Of a stretch of 64,000 nucleotides of DNA, positions 25,901 through 36,285 are shown in pieces. The DNA lies in the NCBI GenBank assembly GCA_022778805.1, contig JALFSN010000003.1, positions 124,001 through 188,000 of the forward strand, written 5' to 3'. This DNA comes from Arcanobacterium sp. Its GTDB lineage: Bacteria; Actinomycetota; Actinomycetes; Actinomycetales; Actinomycetaceae. Each line of letters begins with the position of its first letter. Position 1 is the first letter of the stretch. A model generated the notes under the pieces. That model did not search any database and was not told the DNA's origin. It was given only the letters and a program-made list of their open reading frames with translations. The translations under genes were made by a program, and so were the position numbers.

Positions 25901-26914
25901 GTGATGCAGCGAGCACTATCATTGAATCTCACCGATCGTCAGCTGCGTATTCTTGGCACCATTCGCGCTGGCATCAGTGAACGCGGATTTCCACCGACCG
26001 TGCGGGAGATCGCCACGACGGTTGGTCTCTCTTCCCCCTCATCCGTGCAGTATCAACTGGGATTACTCGAAAAAGCTGGCCTCATCCAGCGCAATTCACA
26101 CCGCTCTCGCACTATCGAAGTCACTGAACGCGGCAACCAACTCGATTTGGAGACAGGTCGGTTAAAAGCTGAAACTGCCGCGCCCGTACCACCTATCATG
26201 GCGCCTGCAACGCCTACTACGGCGGATATATCAACTGCGGCGGATCAGGCGATCGAGACCTTGAGTCATACCGCCAGAGCAATCAGCGATGCTGCAGCTC
26301 ACGGCTACGCAGATGATCTCGATGCCGAGTGGGCTAGTCTCTCTACACACGATACCCTCTCCACACACAACGCCCCTGGCCACCCAAGTGCCGGATACCG
26401 CCATGCGGGTAATAACGGCGACAGACACTTGAGCAGCATCATTCACAATATCGACGCTGCTACGTCTACGAACGACGACTATTATGCAGACAACACTAGC
26501 TACACAGACGACGCGTATCGCTACGAGAAGAACCCCACCGACACGGTTTTTGCCCCGCTGGTTGGCACAATAGCAGCAGGCACGCCAATCTTGGCCGAGC
26601 AGCACATCGAGGAAGAGTTTCCTCTCCCCCGCCAGCTCACCGGCTCTGGCGAACTCTTCGTTCTGCGTGTACAGGGAGAATCAATGATCGATGCCGCCAT
26701 CTGCGACGGCGATTACGTCGTCGTTCGCCAGCAGCCCGTAGCTGAGCAAGGAGAAATCGTGGCAGCCATGATTGAGGGCGAAGCCACCGTCAAAGTGTTG
26801 AAAAAGAAAGATGGCCACGTGTGGCTGCTGCCGAGAAACGACGCGTACGACCCCATCCCCGCAGACAACGCCCGCATTCTCGGGCGCGTTGTCTGCGTAT
26901 TACGCTCCCTATGA
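25901..26914 (+). CDS. lexA: SOS repressor LexA with an expanded linker
   Basis: Self-cleaving repressor of the SOS regulon. The winged-helix domain occupies about residues 6-75 (TVREIATTVGLSSPSSVQYQL is its recognition region). The S24 peptidase domain starts near 217, with the cleavage pair A226-G227, catalytic S261 (QGESMID) and K298 (EATVKVL). At 337 residues it is about 100 longer than usual: residues 80-215 are a linker rich in Ala, Thr, Asp, His and Tyr, far beyond the normal 30-50. The start is GTG 25901 or the adjacent ATG 25904. It is divergent from the ChiZ-position gene with three LexA boxes in between, so autoregulation is expected. Confidence 0.96.
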   Translation: MMQRALSLNLTDRQLRILGTIRAGISERGFPPTVREIATTVGLSSPSSVQYQLGLLEKAGLIQRNSHRSRTIEVTERGNQLDLETGRLKAETAAPVPPIMAPATPTTADISTAADQAIETLSHTARAISDAAAHGYADDLDAEWASLSTHDTLSTHNAPGHPSAGYRHAGNNGDRHLSSIIHNIDAATSTNDDYYADNTSYTDDAYRYEKNPTDTVFAPLVGTIAAGTPILAEQHIEEEFPLPRQLTGSGELFVLRVQGESMIDAAICDGDYVVVRQQPVAEQGEIVAAMIEGEATVKVLKKKDGHVWLLPRNDAYDPIPADNARILGRVVCVLRSL

Positions 26915-26935
26915 GCCCCACTCTGGCCGTGCGTC

Positions 26936-28984
26936 TCATTCGTCAGCTGCGGCTAAGCGCGCCAGAGCTGCGCGGACGAGATGAGCATCCGTCGTCCGCC
27001 ACATCTGCGGCATTGTGGCGAGCAGATAGCTCGCGTAGCGCTTCGTGCGTAAACGCGGATCAAGCACTGCCACCACTCCGCGATCGTGCACGCTGCGCAG
27101 CAGCCTTCCCGCTCCCTGAGCCAGCAGCAGTGCCGCTTGCGTGGCAGACACTTCCATAAATGCATTGCCGTGCCGCGCCTGCACTGCTTCAGAGCGCGCC
27201 TGAGTCAATGGTTCGTTGGGGCGCGGAAAAGGAATCCGATCAATCACGACTAAGCGCAGCGTGCGCCCAGGCACGTCCACTCCTTGCCAAAGAGCCATCG
27301 TGCCAAAGAGACTGGCGCGATCGTCGTCAGCGAATTCTCGGATAAGCGTAGGAAGTTGATCTTCTCCTTGGCACAGCACTGGAAGCCCCGAGTGTTCGCG
27401 CATAAATTCCGTCGCTCGTTCAGCTGCTGCGCGAGACGTAAATAGCCCTAGCGCTCCACCATCGCTGGCCTTCACCAGTTCCAAAATCTCATTGAGCTGT
27501 TCATTCCCGTAGCCATCTTTATTCGGCTCGGGCAGGTGCGCTGCCACATACAAGATGCCCTGCTTCTCATGCTGAAATGGCGTCCCCACATCCACCGCAT
27601 CCCAGGATGTCCGATCCAGATAGCTAAACCCCACGCGGGCGGCAATTGGCTCAAACGATCCCCCGATTTTCAACGTGGCCGAAGTGAGCACTGCCGGCGC
27701 ATCAGCAAAAATATGGTGTGCAATAGCGCGCGAGACATCTAGCGGCGCAGCGTTGAGATAGTCAGTTTCTCCATAGACGCTGTGCCACAGTACCAGATCA
27801 CTGCCTGCCGACGGCTCAGCAATCACCTGCTCCACCATATGCGCGATATCCGCCAAACGGGTACGCAGGATGTGGCGCAGCGTCACTTGCTCTTCACCGC
27901 GCACTTTCAGAGCATCTGCACTTTCCATCGCCTCTTGAATTCGCCCTAAAAGCCGAGTGAGCGCATCGGCAAGATCATCTGGCACCATAGTAATTCGCTC
28001 CGGAGGAAGAGACTTCAGCACCGCTTCTATCTCTTCCGCGCTCGCATCCAGCATCAGATCGTCGAGTCCACAGCGGCGCAATAAGCGAGCTACACCAGCT
28101 ATATCAAAGTGGCTCAGTGACGCCGTCAGCTGCGCCGTCACTCGCTCTACTAGCACATGAGCCTCATCGATGACGTACGCATCCGTGGGAGGGAGCACTG
28201 CCGTACCAGAGCTTTGCACACCGATCAGGGAATGATTCGTGACGACGACATCTGCTTCCTCCGCGCCGTAGCGTGCCAAAGCTGGGAAACACGATTCTCG
28301 CAGTGGACAGCTCTCGCCAATGCATTCACGCTTGGGCAGCGACACGTGCGCCCACACCCTATCGCTGACGCCAGGCACGAGATCATCGCGATCCCCCGTG
28401 TCTGATTCCAATGCCCACTCGCGAGCGCGCACGACGTCTTTGCCGGTACTCGTGCTCTCTAAATCTCCATATTCGGCTTCGATACGCGAGATGAGCGCAC
28501 CGTCTTCGGGGTATCCCCCTGCCGCTTTACGCAGGCACGCGTAGTTATTCCAGCCTTTGAGCAGCACCACCTTGGGCGTGCGATGAATAATTTTTCCCAC
28601 TGCTGCCGCAACTAGCGGAGCATCGTGTTCAATAATCTGACGCTGCAAGGCGAGCGTGGCCGTAGAAATAATGGCACGGCGCTGTTCACGAGCGCACCAC
28701 AGCAATACCGGCACGAGATAGGCGAGAGATTTCCCCGTCCCCGTGCCAGCTTGTACCAGCACGTGCCCTGATGTCTCCAGTGCATGAGCCACATACTGCA
28801 CCATCTGTTCTTGCCCCGCTCGGCTCTGCCCACCAAACTCTGCTACTAGTGATTGCAGCACTTCCAGCGACAGCTGCGCTATATCCATCGTTTCGGCGGC
28901 ATCGGCACTCGCAGCGATCTGTGCATCGTCGACACTAGCTGCGGCATCCACAGCATCGGCGCTTTTGCTTTCCTCCTCACTCAT
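26936..28984 (-). CDS. dinG: DinG-family ATP-dependent DNA helicase
   Basis: An XPD/DinG-like superfamily 2 helicase with an iron-sulphur domain. Walker A is AGTGTGKS at 79-86. Cysteine-bearing segments NYACLRK and ECIGESCPLRESCF fit the Fe-S cluster, the DEAH box appears in YVIDEAHVL, and a C-terminal helicase motif reads QGAGRLLRSVHDRGVVAVLDPR. I set the start at ATG 28984 because GAGGAG lies 5 nt upstream; the frame is open further but lies inside hflX. The resulting 682 residues are typical. It overlaps the hflX end by 8 nt, so the two are probably co-translated. It converges on lexA with a 21-nt gap. Confidence 0.92.
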   Translation of the reverse strand: MSEEESKSADAVDAAASVDDAQIAASADAAETMDIAQLSLEVLQSLVAEFGGQSRAGQEQMVQYVAHALETSGHVLVQAGTGTGKSLAYLVPVLLWCAREQRRAIISTATLALQRQIIEHDAPLVAAAVGKIIHRTPKVVLLKGWNNYACLRKAAGGYPEDGALISRIEAEYGDLESTSTGKDVVRAREWALESDTGDRDDLVPGVSDRVWAHVSLPKRECIGESCPLRESCFPALARYGAEEADVVVTNHSLIGVQSSGTAVLPPTDAYVIDEAHVLVERVTAQLTASLSHFDIAGVARLLRRCGLDDLMLDASAEEIEAVLKSLPPERITMVPDDLADALTRLLGRIQEAMESADALKVRGEEQVTLRHILRTRLADIAHMVEQVIAEPSAGSDLVLWHSVYGETDYLNAAPLDVSRAIAHHIFADAPAVLTSATLKIGGSFEPIAARVGFSYLDRTSWDAVDVGTPFQHEKQGILYVAAHLPEPNKDGYGNEQLNEILELVKASDGGALGLFTSRAAAERATEFMREHSGLPVLCQGEDQLPTLIREFADDDRASLFGTMALWQGVDVPGRTLRLVVIDRIPFPRPNEPLTQARSEAVQARHGNAFMEVSATQAALLLAQGAGRLLRSVHDRGVVAVLDPRLRTKRYASYLLATMPQMWRTTDAHLVRAALARLAAADE

Positions 28985-30617
28985 GCCTCTCCTCAAGAGC
29001 GTAGGGGCGAAGCTCATGCATGAGGTCAGGCAACACCAGCGCGTGAATCCGCGTGCCATCAGGGGTAAATTCTTCGGATAGCACATCCCCCTCTGCGTGT
29101 GTGCGCGCCACCAGCTCTCCGCGAGAGTATGGGACGACAACCGTGATGTCCTGATTTGGACGGGGAAGCAGCTCTTCTATTGCTTTGCGCAGTTCAGGAA
29201 TGCCTAGACCCGTGAGAGCGCTCACGACCACCGAGCGATCGAAGCGACTGCGCAAACCTGCAAGCATCACCGGATCAGCTAGGTCGGCTTTGGCCAGCAC
29301 AATGAGTTCTGGAATCTCTCGTGCATGATCGACATCTCGCAATACCTCATGCACAGCTCGCACTTGCCCTACTGGATCGGAATGAGACGCATCCACCACG
29401 TGCACAATGAGATCCGCGCTCGACACTTCTTCGAGCGTGGAACGAAATGCCTCGACGAGCTGCGTCGGAAGTGAGCGCACAAATCCTACCGTATCGGTGA
29501 GAGTGAAAAATCGCCCATCGCTGGTCTGCACTTTACGCACCGTGGGATCAAGCGTGGCAAAGAGGGCATTTTCTACTAAAACACCAGCCCCTGTAAGCAC
29601 GTTCATCAGTGAAGATTTTCCAGCATTTGTGTAGCCAATGACGACGACGGAGGGAATGCGATGGCGCCTGCGGTTGAGCCGACGGGTGGCTCTGCCGGCT
29701 TTCATCGTGGCCAGATCACGGCGGAGCTTCGCCATTCGGCTGCGAATTCTGCGACGGTCAAGCTCTATCTTTGTCTCGCCTGGGCCGCGCGAACCGATCC
29801 CAGCACCACCAGCCACACGGCCTCCCGCCTGGCGGCTCATTGATTCTCCCCACCCGCGCAGCCGTGGCAGCAGATAGTCGAGCTGGGCGAGCTCTACTTG
29901 AGCCTTACCCTCTCTGGATTTTGCGTGCTGAGCAAAAATATCGAGAATCAGCGCCGTTCGATCAATGACTTTGACCTGCACAATATCTTCTAACGCACGC
30001 CGTTGCGAGGGAGCGAGCTCAGAGTCCGTAATCACTGTGTCTGCGCCAAGTGTACGCACAATCTGAGCCAGCTCACGAGCCTTTCCGGAGCCGAGATACG
30101 TGGCTGGGTCTGGCATCGGCCGACGTTGCAACAGCCCATCGAGCACGTGTGCCCCCGCCGTCTGAGCGAGAGCAGCGAGTTCTCGTAGTGAATCCTCCGC
30201 TTCCTGGAGACTTCCCTGACTCCATACCCCCACTAGCACCACTTTTTCCAAGCGGAGCTGACGGTATTCGACATCGGCATCTTCCTCGTGCGAGCCGCTG
30301 GAGAGATCGCCCACGCGCCGCAGCGAGGAGCGCACTTCCCGCTCGAAATCATCGCCCGCCCAGGAACCGGCATAGTCAGGATCTGCCTGCAACGCGCGGG
30401 CGCGCCCAGCGAGGATTCCCTGCTCATCATCTGCGGGCGCAGCGTGGCCTCTCATAGGGGACTTCTCATCCATCGTATGTGTGCGTTCTGCGGGCGCCCT
30501 ATGCGTGGCATGTGCTATCTCCTCGTTCGTGCCCGTGTGGGAAAGAGCGGCATTGAGCGGAGCTCTTCCTCGCGAGCGTGAGCCAACCTTGCGCCCCGAC
30601 GTTCCTTGCACGCTCAT
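28977..30617 (-). CDS. hflX: Ribosome-associated GTPase HflX
   Basis: A translational GTPase that splits stalled or hibernating 70S ribosomes. The N-terminal HflX domain (LGSGKARELAQI, LAPSQRRALEDI, LDIFAQHAKSREGKAQVELAQ) precedes a Gly-rich linker (GSRGPGETKIELDRRR). The G domain has P-loop GYTNAGKS at 328-335 and G3 DTVGF. A C-terminal domain completes 546 residues. About 110 extra polar residues at the N-terminus are variable in actinobacteria. The ATG overlaps the miaA stop by 4 nt, and its end overlaps dinG, so it belongs to the recA-to-dinG minus-strand block. Confidence 0.95.
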   Translation of the reverse strand: MSVQGTSGRKVGSRSRGRAPLNAALSHTGTNEEIAHATHRAPAERTHTMDEKSPMRGHAAPADDEQGILAGRARALQADPDYAGSWAGDDFEREVRSSLRRVGDLSSGSHEEDADVEYRQLRLEKVVLVGVWSQGSLQEAEDSLRELAALAQTAGAHVLDGLLQRRPMPDPATYLGSGKARELAQIVRTLGADTVITDSELAPSQRRALEDIVQVKVIDRTALILDIFAQHAKSREGKAQVELAQLDYLLPRLRGWGESMSRQAGGRVAGGAGIGSRGPGETKIELDRRRIRSRMAKLRRDLATMKAGRATRRLNRRRHRIPSVVVIGYTNAGKSSLMNVLTGAGVLVENALFATLDPTVRKVQTSDGRFFTLTDTVGFVRSLPTQLVEAFRSTLEEVSSADLIVHVVDASHSDPVGQVRAVHEVLRDVDHAREIPELIVLAKADLADPVMLAGLRSRFDRSVVVSALTGLGIPELRKAIEELLPRPNQDITVVVPYSRGELVARTHAEGDVLSEEFTPDGTRIHALVLPDLMHELRPYALEERHE

Positions 30618-31846
30618 CGCTCCGTCACTCCATGCTCCTCATACAGCTCTGCTCCTCGTGTGACGTTTCCCCGCGTTATCTCCCCGCCAGCTGTTTCTGA
30701 GGTCTCGCCCATCTGTGCTCGCTCCCATGTTGATGTTTGAGCTGCCCGAACTTCCGCATGAGGAGTCCGCGCAGATTCGTCATATGCTTGTGCAGCTTCG
30801 TGAGCCGGCTCCTGGGCTTGTTCACACGCTGCCCGCACAATCTGAGCAGCCCGCGTCATGCTCTGCACCTCCGGTTCCAGCCAGGTAATCCGTCGATCTG
30901 CTTTGAACCATGTGCGCTGTTTTTTCGCCAGGTGCTCGGTGGCGCTGATGGTGCTAGCAATAGCTTCTTCCTGGCTCATGCCACCGTCAATCACGCTCAT
31001 AGCCTGCGCATATCCGGTAGCTTTCCAAGCAGTGACGCCGTCACGCAGCCCACGCGCAATGAGCTCACGCGTCTCGTCGATGAGTCCGTGTGCAAACATC
31101 GTCTGAGTGCGCAATTCAATACGTGGATCGAGAAAATCCCGAGGTGCTGCAATCCCTAGCTCTACCACGTGCTGATAGTGGCTCGTGTGGCGAGGAAAAA
31201 TTGGCGTGTATGACGCGCCGGTGAGACGCACGACTTCCAATGCCCGAATCACGCGGCGCGGGTTTGCTAGATCAATAGTCGCTGCCGTTGTTGGGTCTTT
31301 TTCTGCCAACTCGGCAATGAGCGGAGCGAGTCCAGAGTGAGCAGCAGTCTCCTCCAATTCGGCGCGTATCATGGCATCAGTACCAGGAAAATTAAGCTCA
31401 TCGAGCGCAGCCGAGATGTAGAGTCCCGATCCTCCTACCAGCAGTGGAATTTTTCCACTGGCAGCTATACGTTCTATGTCGGCTCGGGCTTTCCTCTGGT
31501 AAACGGCTACCGACGCTTCCTGCGTCACGTCGAGCACATCAATCTGATGGTGGATGATGCCGCGACGTTCAGCGAGGCTCGCCTTCGCTGTGCCGATATC
31601 CATTCCGCGATACAGCTGCATCGCATCGGCGGAGATAATCTCGACTTTCTCCGGCCCGCCCAGCTCGTAGGCGAGGGCGATCGCTAGAGCGGTCTTTCCG
31701 CTGGCAGTCGGGCCGACCACGGCCACGACGGGCATATCAGTTGCCACAGGATGCCAGCCCTGCGCCGAATCTGGCACCTGACGGATGCGAGAGCTGCGCT
31801 GGCTAGCACGGCTCTTCACCGAATGAAGCATTGGGTCAGCCGTCAT
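30614..31846 (-). CDS. miaA: tRNA dimethylallyltransferase MiaA with C-terminal extension
   Basis: Transfers a dimethylallyl group to A37 of tRNAs that read UNN codons; MiaB, encoded just upstream, then methylthiolates the product. The P-loop GPTASGKT is at about 43-50. [34 protein letters not shown] and KKQRTWFK are family landmarks. The last 80 residues after the core are a Glu/Ala/Thr-rich extension not usual in MiaA. The start is uncertain: ATG 31846 overlaps the miaB end by 11 nt and is chosen here; ATG 31741 would begin right at the core ([15 protein letters not shown]). Confidence 0.93.
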   Translation of the reverse strand: MTADPMLHSVKSRASQRSSRIRQVPDSAQGWHPVATDMPVVAVVGPTASGKTALAIALAYELGGPEKVEIISADAMQLYRGMDIGTAKASLAERRGIIHHQIDVLDVTQEASVAVYQRKARADIERIAASGKIPLLVGGSGLYISAALDELNFPGTDAMIRAELEETAAHSGLAPLIAELAEKDPTTAATIDLANPRRVIRALEVVRLTGASYTPIFPRHTSHYQHVVELGIAAPRDFLDPRIELRTQTMFAHGLIDETRELIARGLRDGVTAWKATGYAQAMSVIDGGMSQEEAIASTISATEHLAKKQRTWFKADRRITWLEPEVQSMTRAAQIVRAACEQAQEPAHEAAQAYDESARTPHAEVRAAQTSTWERAQMGETSETAGGEITRGNVTRGAELYEEHGVTER

Positions 31847-33383
31847 TGCGATGCACTCGAATTGTTGGCATACCAAGGGATACCGGCGCTTCGCCGTCAG
31901 CTTCCGCCTGCAACTGCTGCCGGCGCTTTTCGGCCGCCTCCCACGCATCTCCAGCACGGGTGCGCCGGATGTCAAAGAGCCCACCGTCCAAGGCAGAATC
32001 CGCCACCAAATGATGCGGTGCTCCATGAGTGACCCGCGCTCGCACCATATCCCCTGGGCGTGGACGCTGGCTCAGATTTGCCGGCAATGCCACATGTACC
32101 AGCCGATTGTCGGCAGCGCGGCCAGAGAGGCGTTCCGTCTGTGCATCCTTGCGCCCCTCACCTTGCGCGATGAGCACCTCCACTATAGAGCCCTCCAGTT
32201 TCTGATTTTCTTCCGTGGAGATGCGCTGCTGCAGCTCCAGCAGACGCTGGAAGCGTTCATTCGCCACATCAGCAGGCACTTGTCCGTCCATGCTGGCCGC
32301 TGGCGTCCCTGGACGAGGAGAATAGAGAAACGTAAAAGCTGAGCTAAAGCGTGCAGCTTCCACCACATCGAGGGTAGCTTGGAAGTCTTCTTCGCTCTCC
32401 CCTGGAAATCCCACAATAATATCGGTGGTGATTGCAGCATCCGGAATACGCTGGCGCACCCGATCGAGAATGCCTAAGAATTTTTCGGAACGGTAGGAAC
32501 GCCTCATTGCTCTGAGGATGCGGTCAGATCCTGATTGCAGCGGCATGTGCAGCGACGGCATCACCGCCGGCGTCTGCGCCATCGCATCAATCACGTCGTC
32601 CGTAAACATCGCTGGATGCGGAGAGGTGAAGCGAAGCCGCTCTAAGCCATCGATATTTCCCACCGTGCGCAGCAGTTTGGCGAAAGCGCCCCGATTCGAA
32701 AAACTTACGCCGTAAGAATTTACATTTTGCCCTAAAAGCGTGACGTCGATCGCCCCTTGCGCCACTACAGCTTCCACTTCGCGCACGATATCATCCGGAC
32801 GGCGATCGTGTTCTTTGCCACGCAGATGCGGGACGATACAGTACGTGCAGGTGTTGTTGCACCCCACTGAGATACTCACCCATGCAGCGTATGCTGACTC
32901 GCGGTGAGTGGGGAGCGTGGAGGGAAATACCTTCAGCGATTCCTCGATTTCCACAGCCGCTTCATGATTGTGACGAGCCCGTTCAAGAAGAGCAGGCAAA
33001 ACATCGAGATTATGCGTGCCCAGCACTGCATCTACCCACGGCGCTTTTTCCACAATTCCGCCGCGCAACTGCTGCGCGAGGCATCCGGCAACGGCAATCT
33101 GCATACCAGGGCGCTCGCGCTTGACCGCAGCCAGCTGTCCTAAATTGCCAAAGAGCTTCGTAGCCGCATTTTCGCGCACTGAGCAGGTGTTGATGACCAC
33201 CACATCTGCCCCTTGATCGCCAGCATCCGTGGCTCGCGCTGCTTTTTGCGGCACGAGCTCTACTGGAACGTAGCCAGCGCCATCGAGCAAGCCCGCGAGC
33301 CTCTCGGAATCGTGCACATTCATCTGGCATCCGAGCGTGCGGATTGCGTAAGTTTTCTGGGAAGAATCATGTGTTTCTTTCAT
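31836..33383 (-). CDS. miaB: tRNA-2-methylthio-N6-dimethylallyladenosine synthase MiaB
   Basis: A radical-SAM methylthiotransferase acting on i6A37 made by MiaA. The N-terminal UPF0004 domain carries three cysteines ([22 protein letters not shown]) for one 4Fe-4S cluster. The radical-SAM motif CNNTCTYC binds the second, and a TRAM domain follows. I chose ATG 33383 because the family starts just before [11 protein letters not shown]; an earlier start would overlap recX. About 60 residues after the TRAM domain form a charged tail that overlaps the miaA start. It lies 10 nt after recX. Confidence 0.96.
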   Translation of the reverse strand: MKETHDSSQKTYAIRTLGCQMNVHDSERLAGLLDGAGYVPVELVPQKAARATDAGDQGADVVVINTCSVRENAATKLFGNLGQLAAVKRERPGMQIAVAGCLAQQLRGGIVEKAPWVDAVLGTHNLDVLPALLERARHNHEAAVEIEESLKVFPSTLPTHRESAYAAWVSISVGCNNTCTYCIVPHLRGKEHDRRPDDIVREVEAVVAQGAIDVTLLGQNVNSYGVSFSNRGAFAKLLRTVGNIDGLERLRFTSPHPAMFTDDVIDAMAQTPAVMPSLHMPLQSGSDRILRAMRRSYRSEKFLGILDRVRQRIPDAAITTDIIVGFPGESEEDFQATLDVVEAARFSSAFTFLYSPRPGTPAASMDGQVPADVANERFQRLLELQQRISTEENQKLEGSIVEVLIAQGEGRKDAQTERLSGRAADNRLVHVALPANLSQRPRPGDMVRARVTHGAPHHLVADSALDGGLFDIRRTRAGDAWEAAEKRRQQLQAEADGEAPVSLGMPTIRVHRNDG

Positions 33384-33393
33384 CGCCGTCAGT

Positions 33394-33993
33394 CTAATCA
33401 CTCTCCGATGACCCACTCAATTCTTCGAGGGCTCGCTCACACGCACGCATGATGGTGGCCGTCGTAAATCCCCTCCGTGCCAGCGCACTATATAAGCGTC
33501 GATGTGCCACCTCCCGCGGCAGAGTGCTCATTGAGGAAACTTTTCGCATGGCAAACTCGATGGCTGCTGTCTCTTCGGCCTCAGCGTCAATCTGTTCGAG
33601 CGCCGCTTCGATATCGTCGCTGCTCAGGCCGCGCTTTTTCAGCTCTGCCGCCAGCGATCGGCGGGATATAGCCTTTTCGTTGAAACGAGAGCGCACAAAT
33701 GACTGCGCGAATTTTGCATCATCGACTAAGCCAGAATCAGCAAAGGCGGCAATCGTTTGCTCTGCTACTGCTTCCGGTACATCTCGTTTGCGCAAGGCTG
33801 CACGCAACTCCCCCATTGAGCGGTCGCGCACACCGAGCAACCGATAGACAGTTTCTCGCGCGTAACGCCGCCAATCGTCTTCACTGCGTGCCGCATTGCG
33901 GGCGTCTCGCCGGCGTTGGGCTTGTTTAAAGCTCACATACGTTCGCGATTTTCTGTGCCCAACGGCATCTGCGTCTTCCGAATAATCAACCAT
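33394..33993 (-). CDS. recX: RecA regulator RecX
   Basis: A 199-residue modulator that binds and destabilises RecA filaments. The helical RecX repeats are recognisable: [53 protein letters not shown] and [13 protein letters not shown]. It lies 314 nt downstream of recA on the same strand with two hairpins in between. That agrees with recX being expressed by read-through from the recA promoter at a lower level, as known for E. coli; this link is inference. Confidence 0.93.
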   Translation of the reverse strand: MVDYSEDADAVGHRKSRTYVSFKQAQRRRDARNAARSEDDWRRYARETVYRLLGVRDRSMGELRAALRKRDVPEAVAEQTIAAFADSGLVDDAKFAQSFVRSRFNEKAISRRSLAAELKKRGLSSDDIEAALEQIDAEAEETAAIEFAMRKVSSMSTLPREVAHRRLYSALARRGFTTATIMRACERALEELSGSSESD

Positions 33994-34307
33994 CGTCAGC
34001 CCATCTCACATCTCATCTGTACCCTGCACTCTGCACACTCTCTACCCTGCTCCCTGTACACCGTGCACGCCATACCAGCACATGTCAGATGTGCAAACCC
34101 AGATGCGCTGCCCCGCACACCAGACCAATTATGCCGCCACACACGTCTATCCGCTCAGTTTCGGCACGGCGTCACAGTCGCATGGCGCCGCAGTGCCGCA
34201 CTGTGTGGCGCAACTTTCGCGCAGCGTTTAGCAATCAACGCAGTCTCCGTGCAACATCTGCACGGTGTAGCTTTCGCATGACGTCTATCAATCAACGCAG
34301 CTAATTA
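33994..34307 (-). other. recA-recX spacer with two stem-loops
   Basis: No gene is supported. Stem-loop one (34247-34265) has arms CCGTGCA and TGCACGG with a 5-nt loop. Stem-loop two (34185-34211) has outer arms GCGCC/GGCGC and an inner CAGT/ACTG pair. Neither is followed by a T-run. ATCAACGCAG occurs twice, around 34,234 and 34,293. Confidence 0.5.
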
Positions 34308-35438
34308 TCAGCGAAGTGAGCCGTCTACGGAGGTAACAGGCTGAGAGTCAGCATCCGGGAATGCCGGATCATCGGCTGAATTGCTGGCCACATCTTGAGC
34401 AGAATCATCCGCATCCACCCCGAGGTGCACCCGCACTTTATGCTCAATTTCAGCACATATCTCAGGATTATCTTTCAGGAACTGGCGTACTTTCTCTTTG
34501 CCTTGTCCGAGCTGATCGCCGCCATACGTGTACCACGAGCCTGCTTTCGTGATGATTCCGGTCTCCACTCCCATATCGATAATCCCGCCCTCACGCGAAA
34601 TACCTTCCCCGTAGAGGATGTCGAACTCCGCCTGCTTAAACGGAGGAGCCATCTTATTTTTCACCACTTTGACGCGAGTCCGGTTGCCCACTGGCTGCGC
34701 ACCGTCTTTGACAGCTTCTCCGCGGCGCACGTCTAAACGTACAGAGGCGTAAAATTTCAGCGCTTTACCGCCGGTCGTGGTCTCTGGATTGCCATACATC
34801 ACGCCGATTTTTTCGCGGAGCTGATTGATGAAAATCGCCGTCGTCCCCGAGGCCGAGAGGGCGCCGGTGATTTTACGCAGAGCTTGGCTCATGAGGCGCG
34901 CCTGCAAGCCCACATGCGAATCCCCCATATCGCCCTCTATTTCAGCTTTTGGTACCAGAGCTGCCACCGAGTCGATCACGATAATATCCAACGCCCCCGA
35001 ACGGATCAGCATATCGGCGATCTCCAGAGCCTGCTCTCCAGTATCAGGCTGCGACACAATGAGATCGTCAATATTCACACCGAGTTTTCTGGCATATTCA
35101 GGATCCAAGGCATGCTCAGCATCAATAAATGCTGCGATGCCGCCAGCAGCCTGTGCATTAGCCACCGCATGCAACGCCACCGTGGTTTTACCTGAGGACT
35201 CGGGCCCATAGATTTCCACCACTCGACCACGAGGCAGACCGCCCACGCCAAGAGCAATGTCGAGAGCCAGCGAGCCAGTGGGAATCACTTTCACGTGCTG
35301 TGGTGGTTTATCCCCCAAACGCATAGCTGAACCTTTGCCAAACTGGCGGTCAATCTGACTGAGCGCCGTATCCAACGCTTTTGCTTTATCAGCAGCAGGA
35401 GCAACTGATACAAGCGTGGATTTTTTCGATGTTGCCAT
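34308..35438 (-). CDS. recA: Recombinase RecA
   Basis: A DNA strand-exchange ATPase and LexA coprotease. Walker A GPESSGKT is at 78-85, [17 protein letters not shown] covers the Walker B region, [11 protein letters not shown] and [32 protein letters not shown] (L2 and core) follow, and the C-terminus is acidic. The 376-residue length is normal and there is no intein. GAGGAAG lies 6 nt before the ATG. A perfect LexA box lies 177-190 nt upstream inside an apparent promoter spacer. It is the first gene of the recA-recX-miaB-miaA-hflX-dinG run. Confidence 0.98.
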   Translation of the reverse strand: MATSKKSTLVSVAPAADKAKALDTALSQIDRQFGKGSAMRLGDKPPQHVKVIPTGSLALDIALGVGGLPRGRVVEIYGPESSGKTTVALHAVANAQAAGGIAAFIDAEHALDPEYARKLGVNIDDLIVSQPDTGEQALEIADMLIRSGALDIIVIDSVAALVPKAEIEGDMGDSHVGLQARLMSQALRKITGALSASGTTAIFINQLREKIGVMYGNPETTTGGKALKFYASVRLDVRRGEAVKDGAQPVGNRTRVKVVKNKMAPPFKQAEFDILYGEGISREGGIIDMGVETGIITKAGSWYTYGGDQLGQGKEKVRQFLKDNPEICAEIEHKVRVHLGVDADDSAQDVASNSADDPAFPDADSQPVTSVDGSLR

Positions 35439-35813
35439 AGCACTTCCTCATCGCAATCATGGCCGAAGCCGGTGGACAGAACAGGCGTTCATGGAGCTCA
35501 CCCTCTCCGAGCGACTATCCATACACAACGTTAAGCTCCGCCTAGGGCAAAAAATGACGGAAAAAATACCAGTGGATAACGCCGTCACTTTCGTTGTGCG
35601 TGCACAATTCTATCCGAACATCCGTTCGAATTTCCACGCCACGCCGAATAGCTAGGTGGTCTACGCCACCACTCACGCATTACGCACGCCACTATGCCTC
35701 ACGCCGTCAGCCACCATTACACCTTTGCACTGCCAACTTGCACGCTGTTAGCCGTATTGTTCGCCACACGATACAGCTACGTCATGTTGTACATGTACTT
35801 CCTATATACCGCT
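35439..35813. other. recA leader and upstream region
   Basis: About 375 nt between the recA start and the stop of the DUF3046 gene. The recA promoter and LexA box are at about 35,607-35,637. The palindrome GTACATGTAC is near 35,787. No open frame looks like a gene. Confidence 0.5.
35607..35637 (-). promoter_or_regulatory. recA promoter with embedded LexA box
   Basis: The LexA box CGAACATCCGTTCG is at 35615-35628 (perfect CGAAC-N4-GTTCG). On the minus strand it lies between TGGAAA (-35 candidate, about 35,631-35,636) and TAGAAT (-10 candidate, 35607-35612) with an 18-nt spacer, so LexA would occlude the polymerase. The start codon is about 170 nt downstream. Confidence 0.75.
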
Positions 35814-36047
35814 TCACACACTGCTGGCATCCTTGGGATTTACCCTGTGCAGGTATTCATAATGCTGCGGGAGCCCTTCCACAGCCACAATGCTATTCCA
35901 CACCGTTTGCGGAGCAATCCCCTGCTCCAGCGCTTCGCTGGGCGTAAGCGAATTCAGCTGCGGCAATACCAAATCTTGCGCCACAGAACGCGCCCGCCCT
36001 TTAGGGAAAACGCGCTCCATCACATCCCAAAACTCACTGTGCTTCAT
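35814..36047 (-). CDS. DUF3046 protein
   Basis: A 77-residue protein beginning MKHSEFWDVMERVFPKGRARSVAQDLVLPQL, the typical start of the DUF3046 family, with a conserved GxxPQxVWN segment near residue 50. It is found directly upstream of recA in many actinobacteria, including M. tuberculosis (Rv2738c). Its function is unknown, and no signal peptide or membrane span is present. It is divergent from the lipoprotein gene. Confidence 0.88.
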   Translation of the reverse strand: MKHSEFWDVMERVFPKGRARSVAQDLVLPQLNSLTPSEALEQGIAPQTVWNSIVAVEGLPQHYEYLHRVNPKDASSV

Positions 36048-36285
36048 AGCCCTTACGATAACTCTTCTCCGGCCGCTTCATACCCCAAAGAGGCGCTACG
36101 TCACGACGTCACCTCACCAAAATCACCCACCGAAAGCTACCATAAACCATTCTATCTTGGTAAAATTTCGCCCAACCGTACACAGCAAAGGTGCACTATC
36201 GTTCGCGGTTTACACGTCTCCGTTCATGGCTTACATCTGTCCGTACACCGCCGAAGCAAAGGAGAATTCCATCGCTAAAGTGCCA

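Noticed and set aside
34000..35813. tRNA or other small structural RNA genes in the larger gaps.
   Set aside because: No T-loop-like GGTTCRA sequence with a matching acceptor stem was seen in any intergenic interval; the stems found are simple hairpins.
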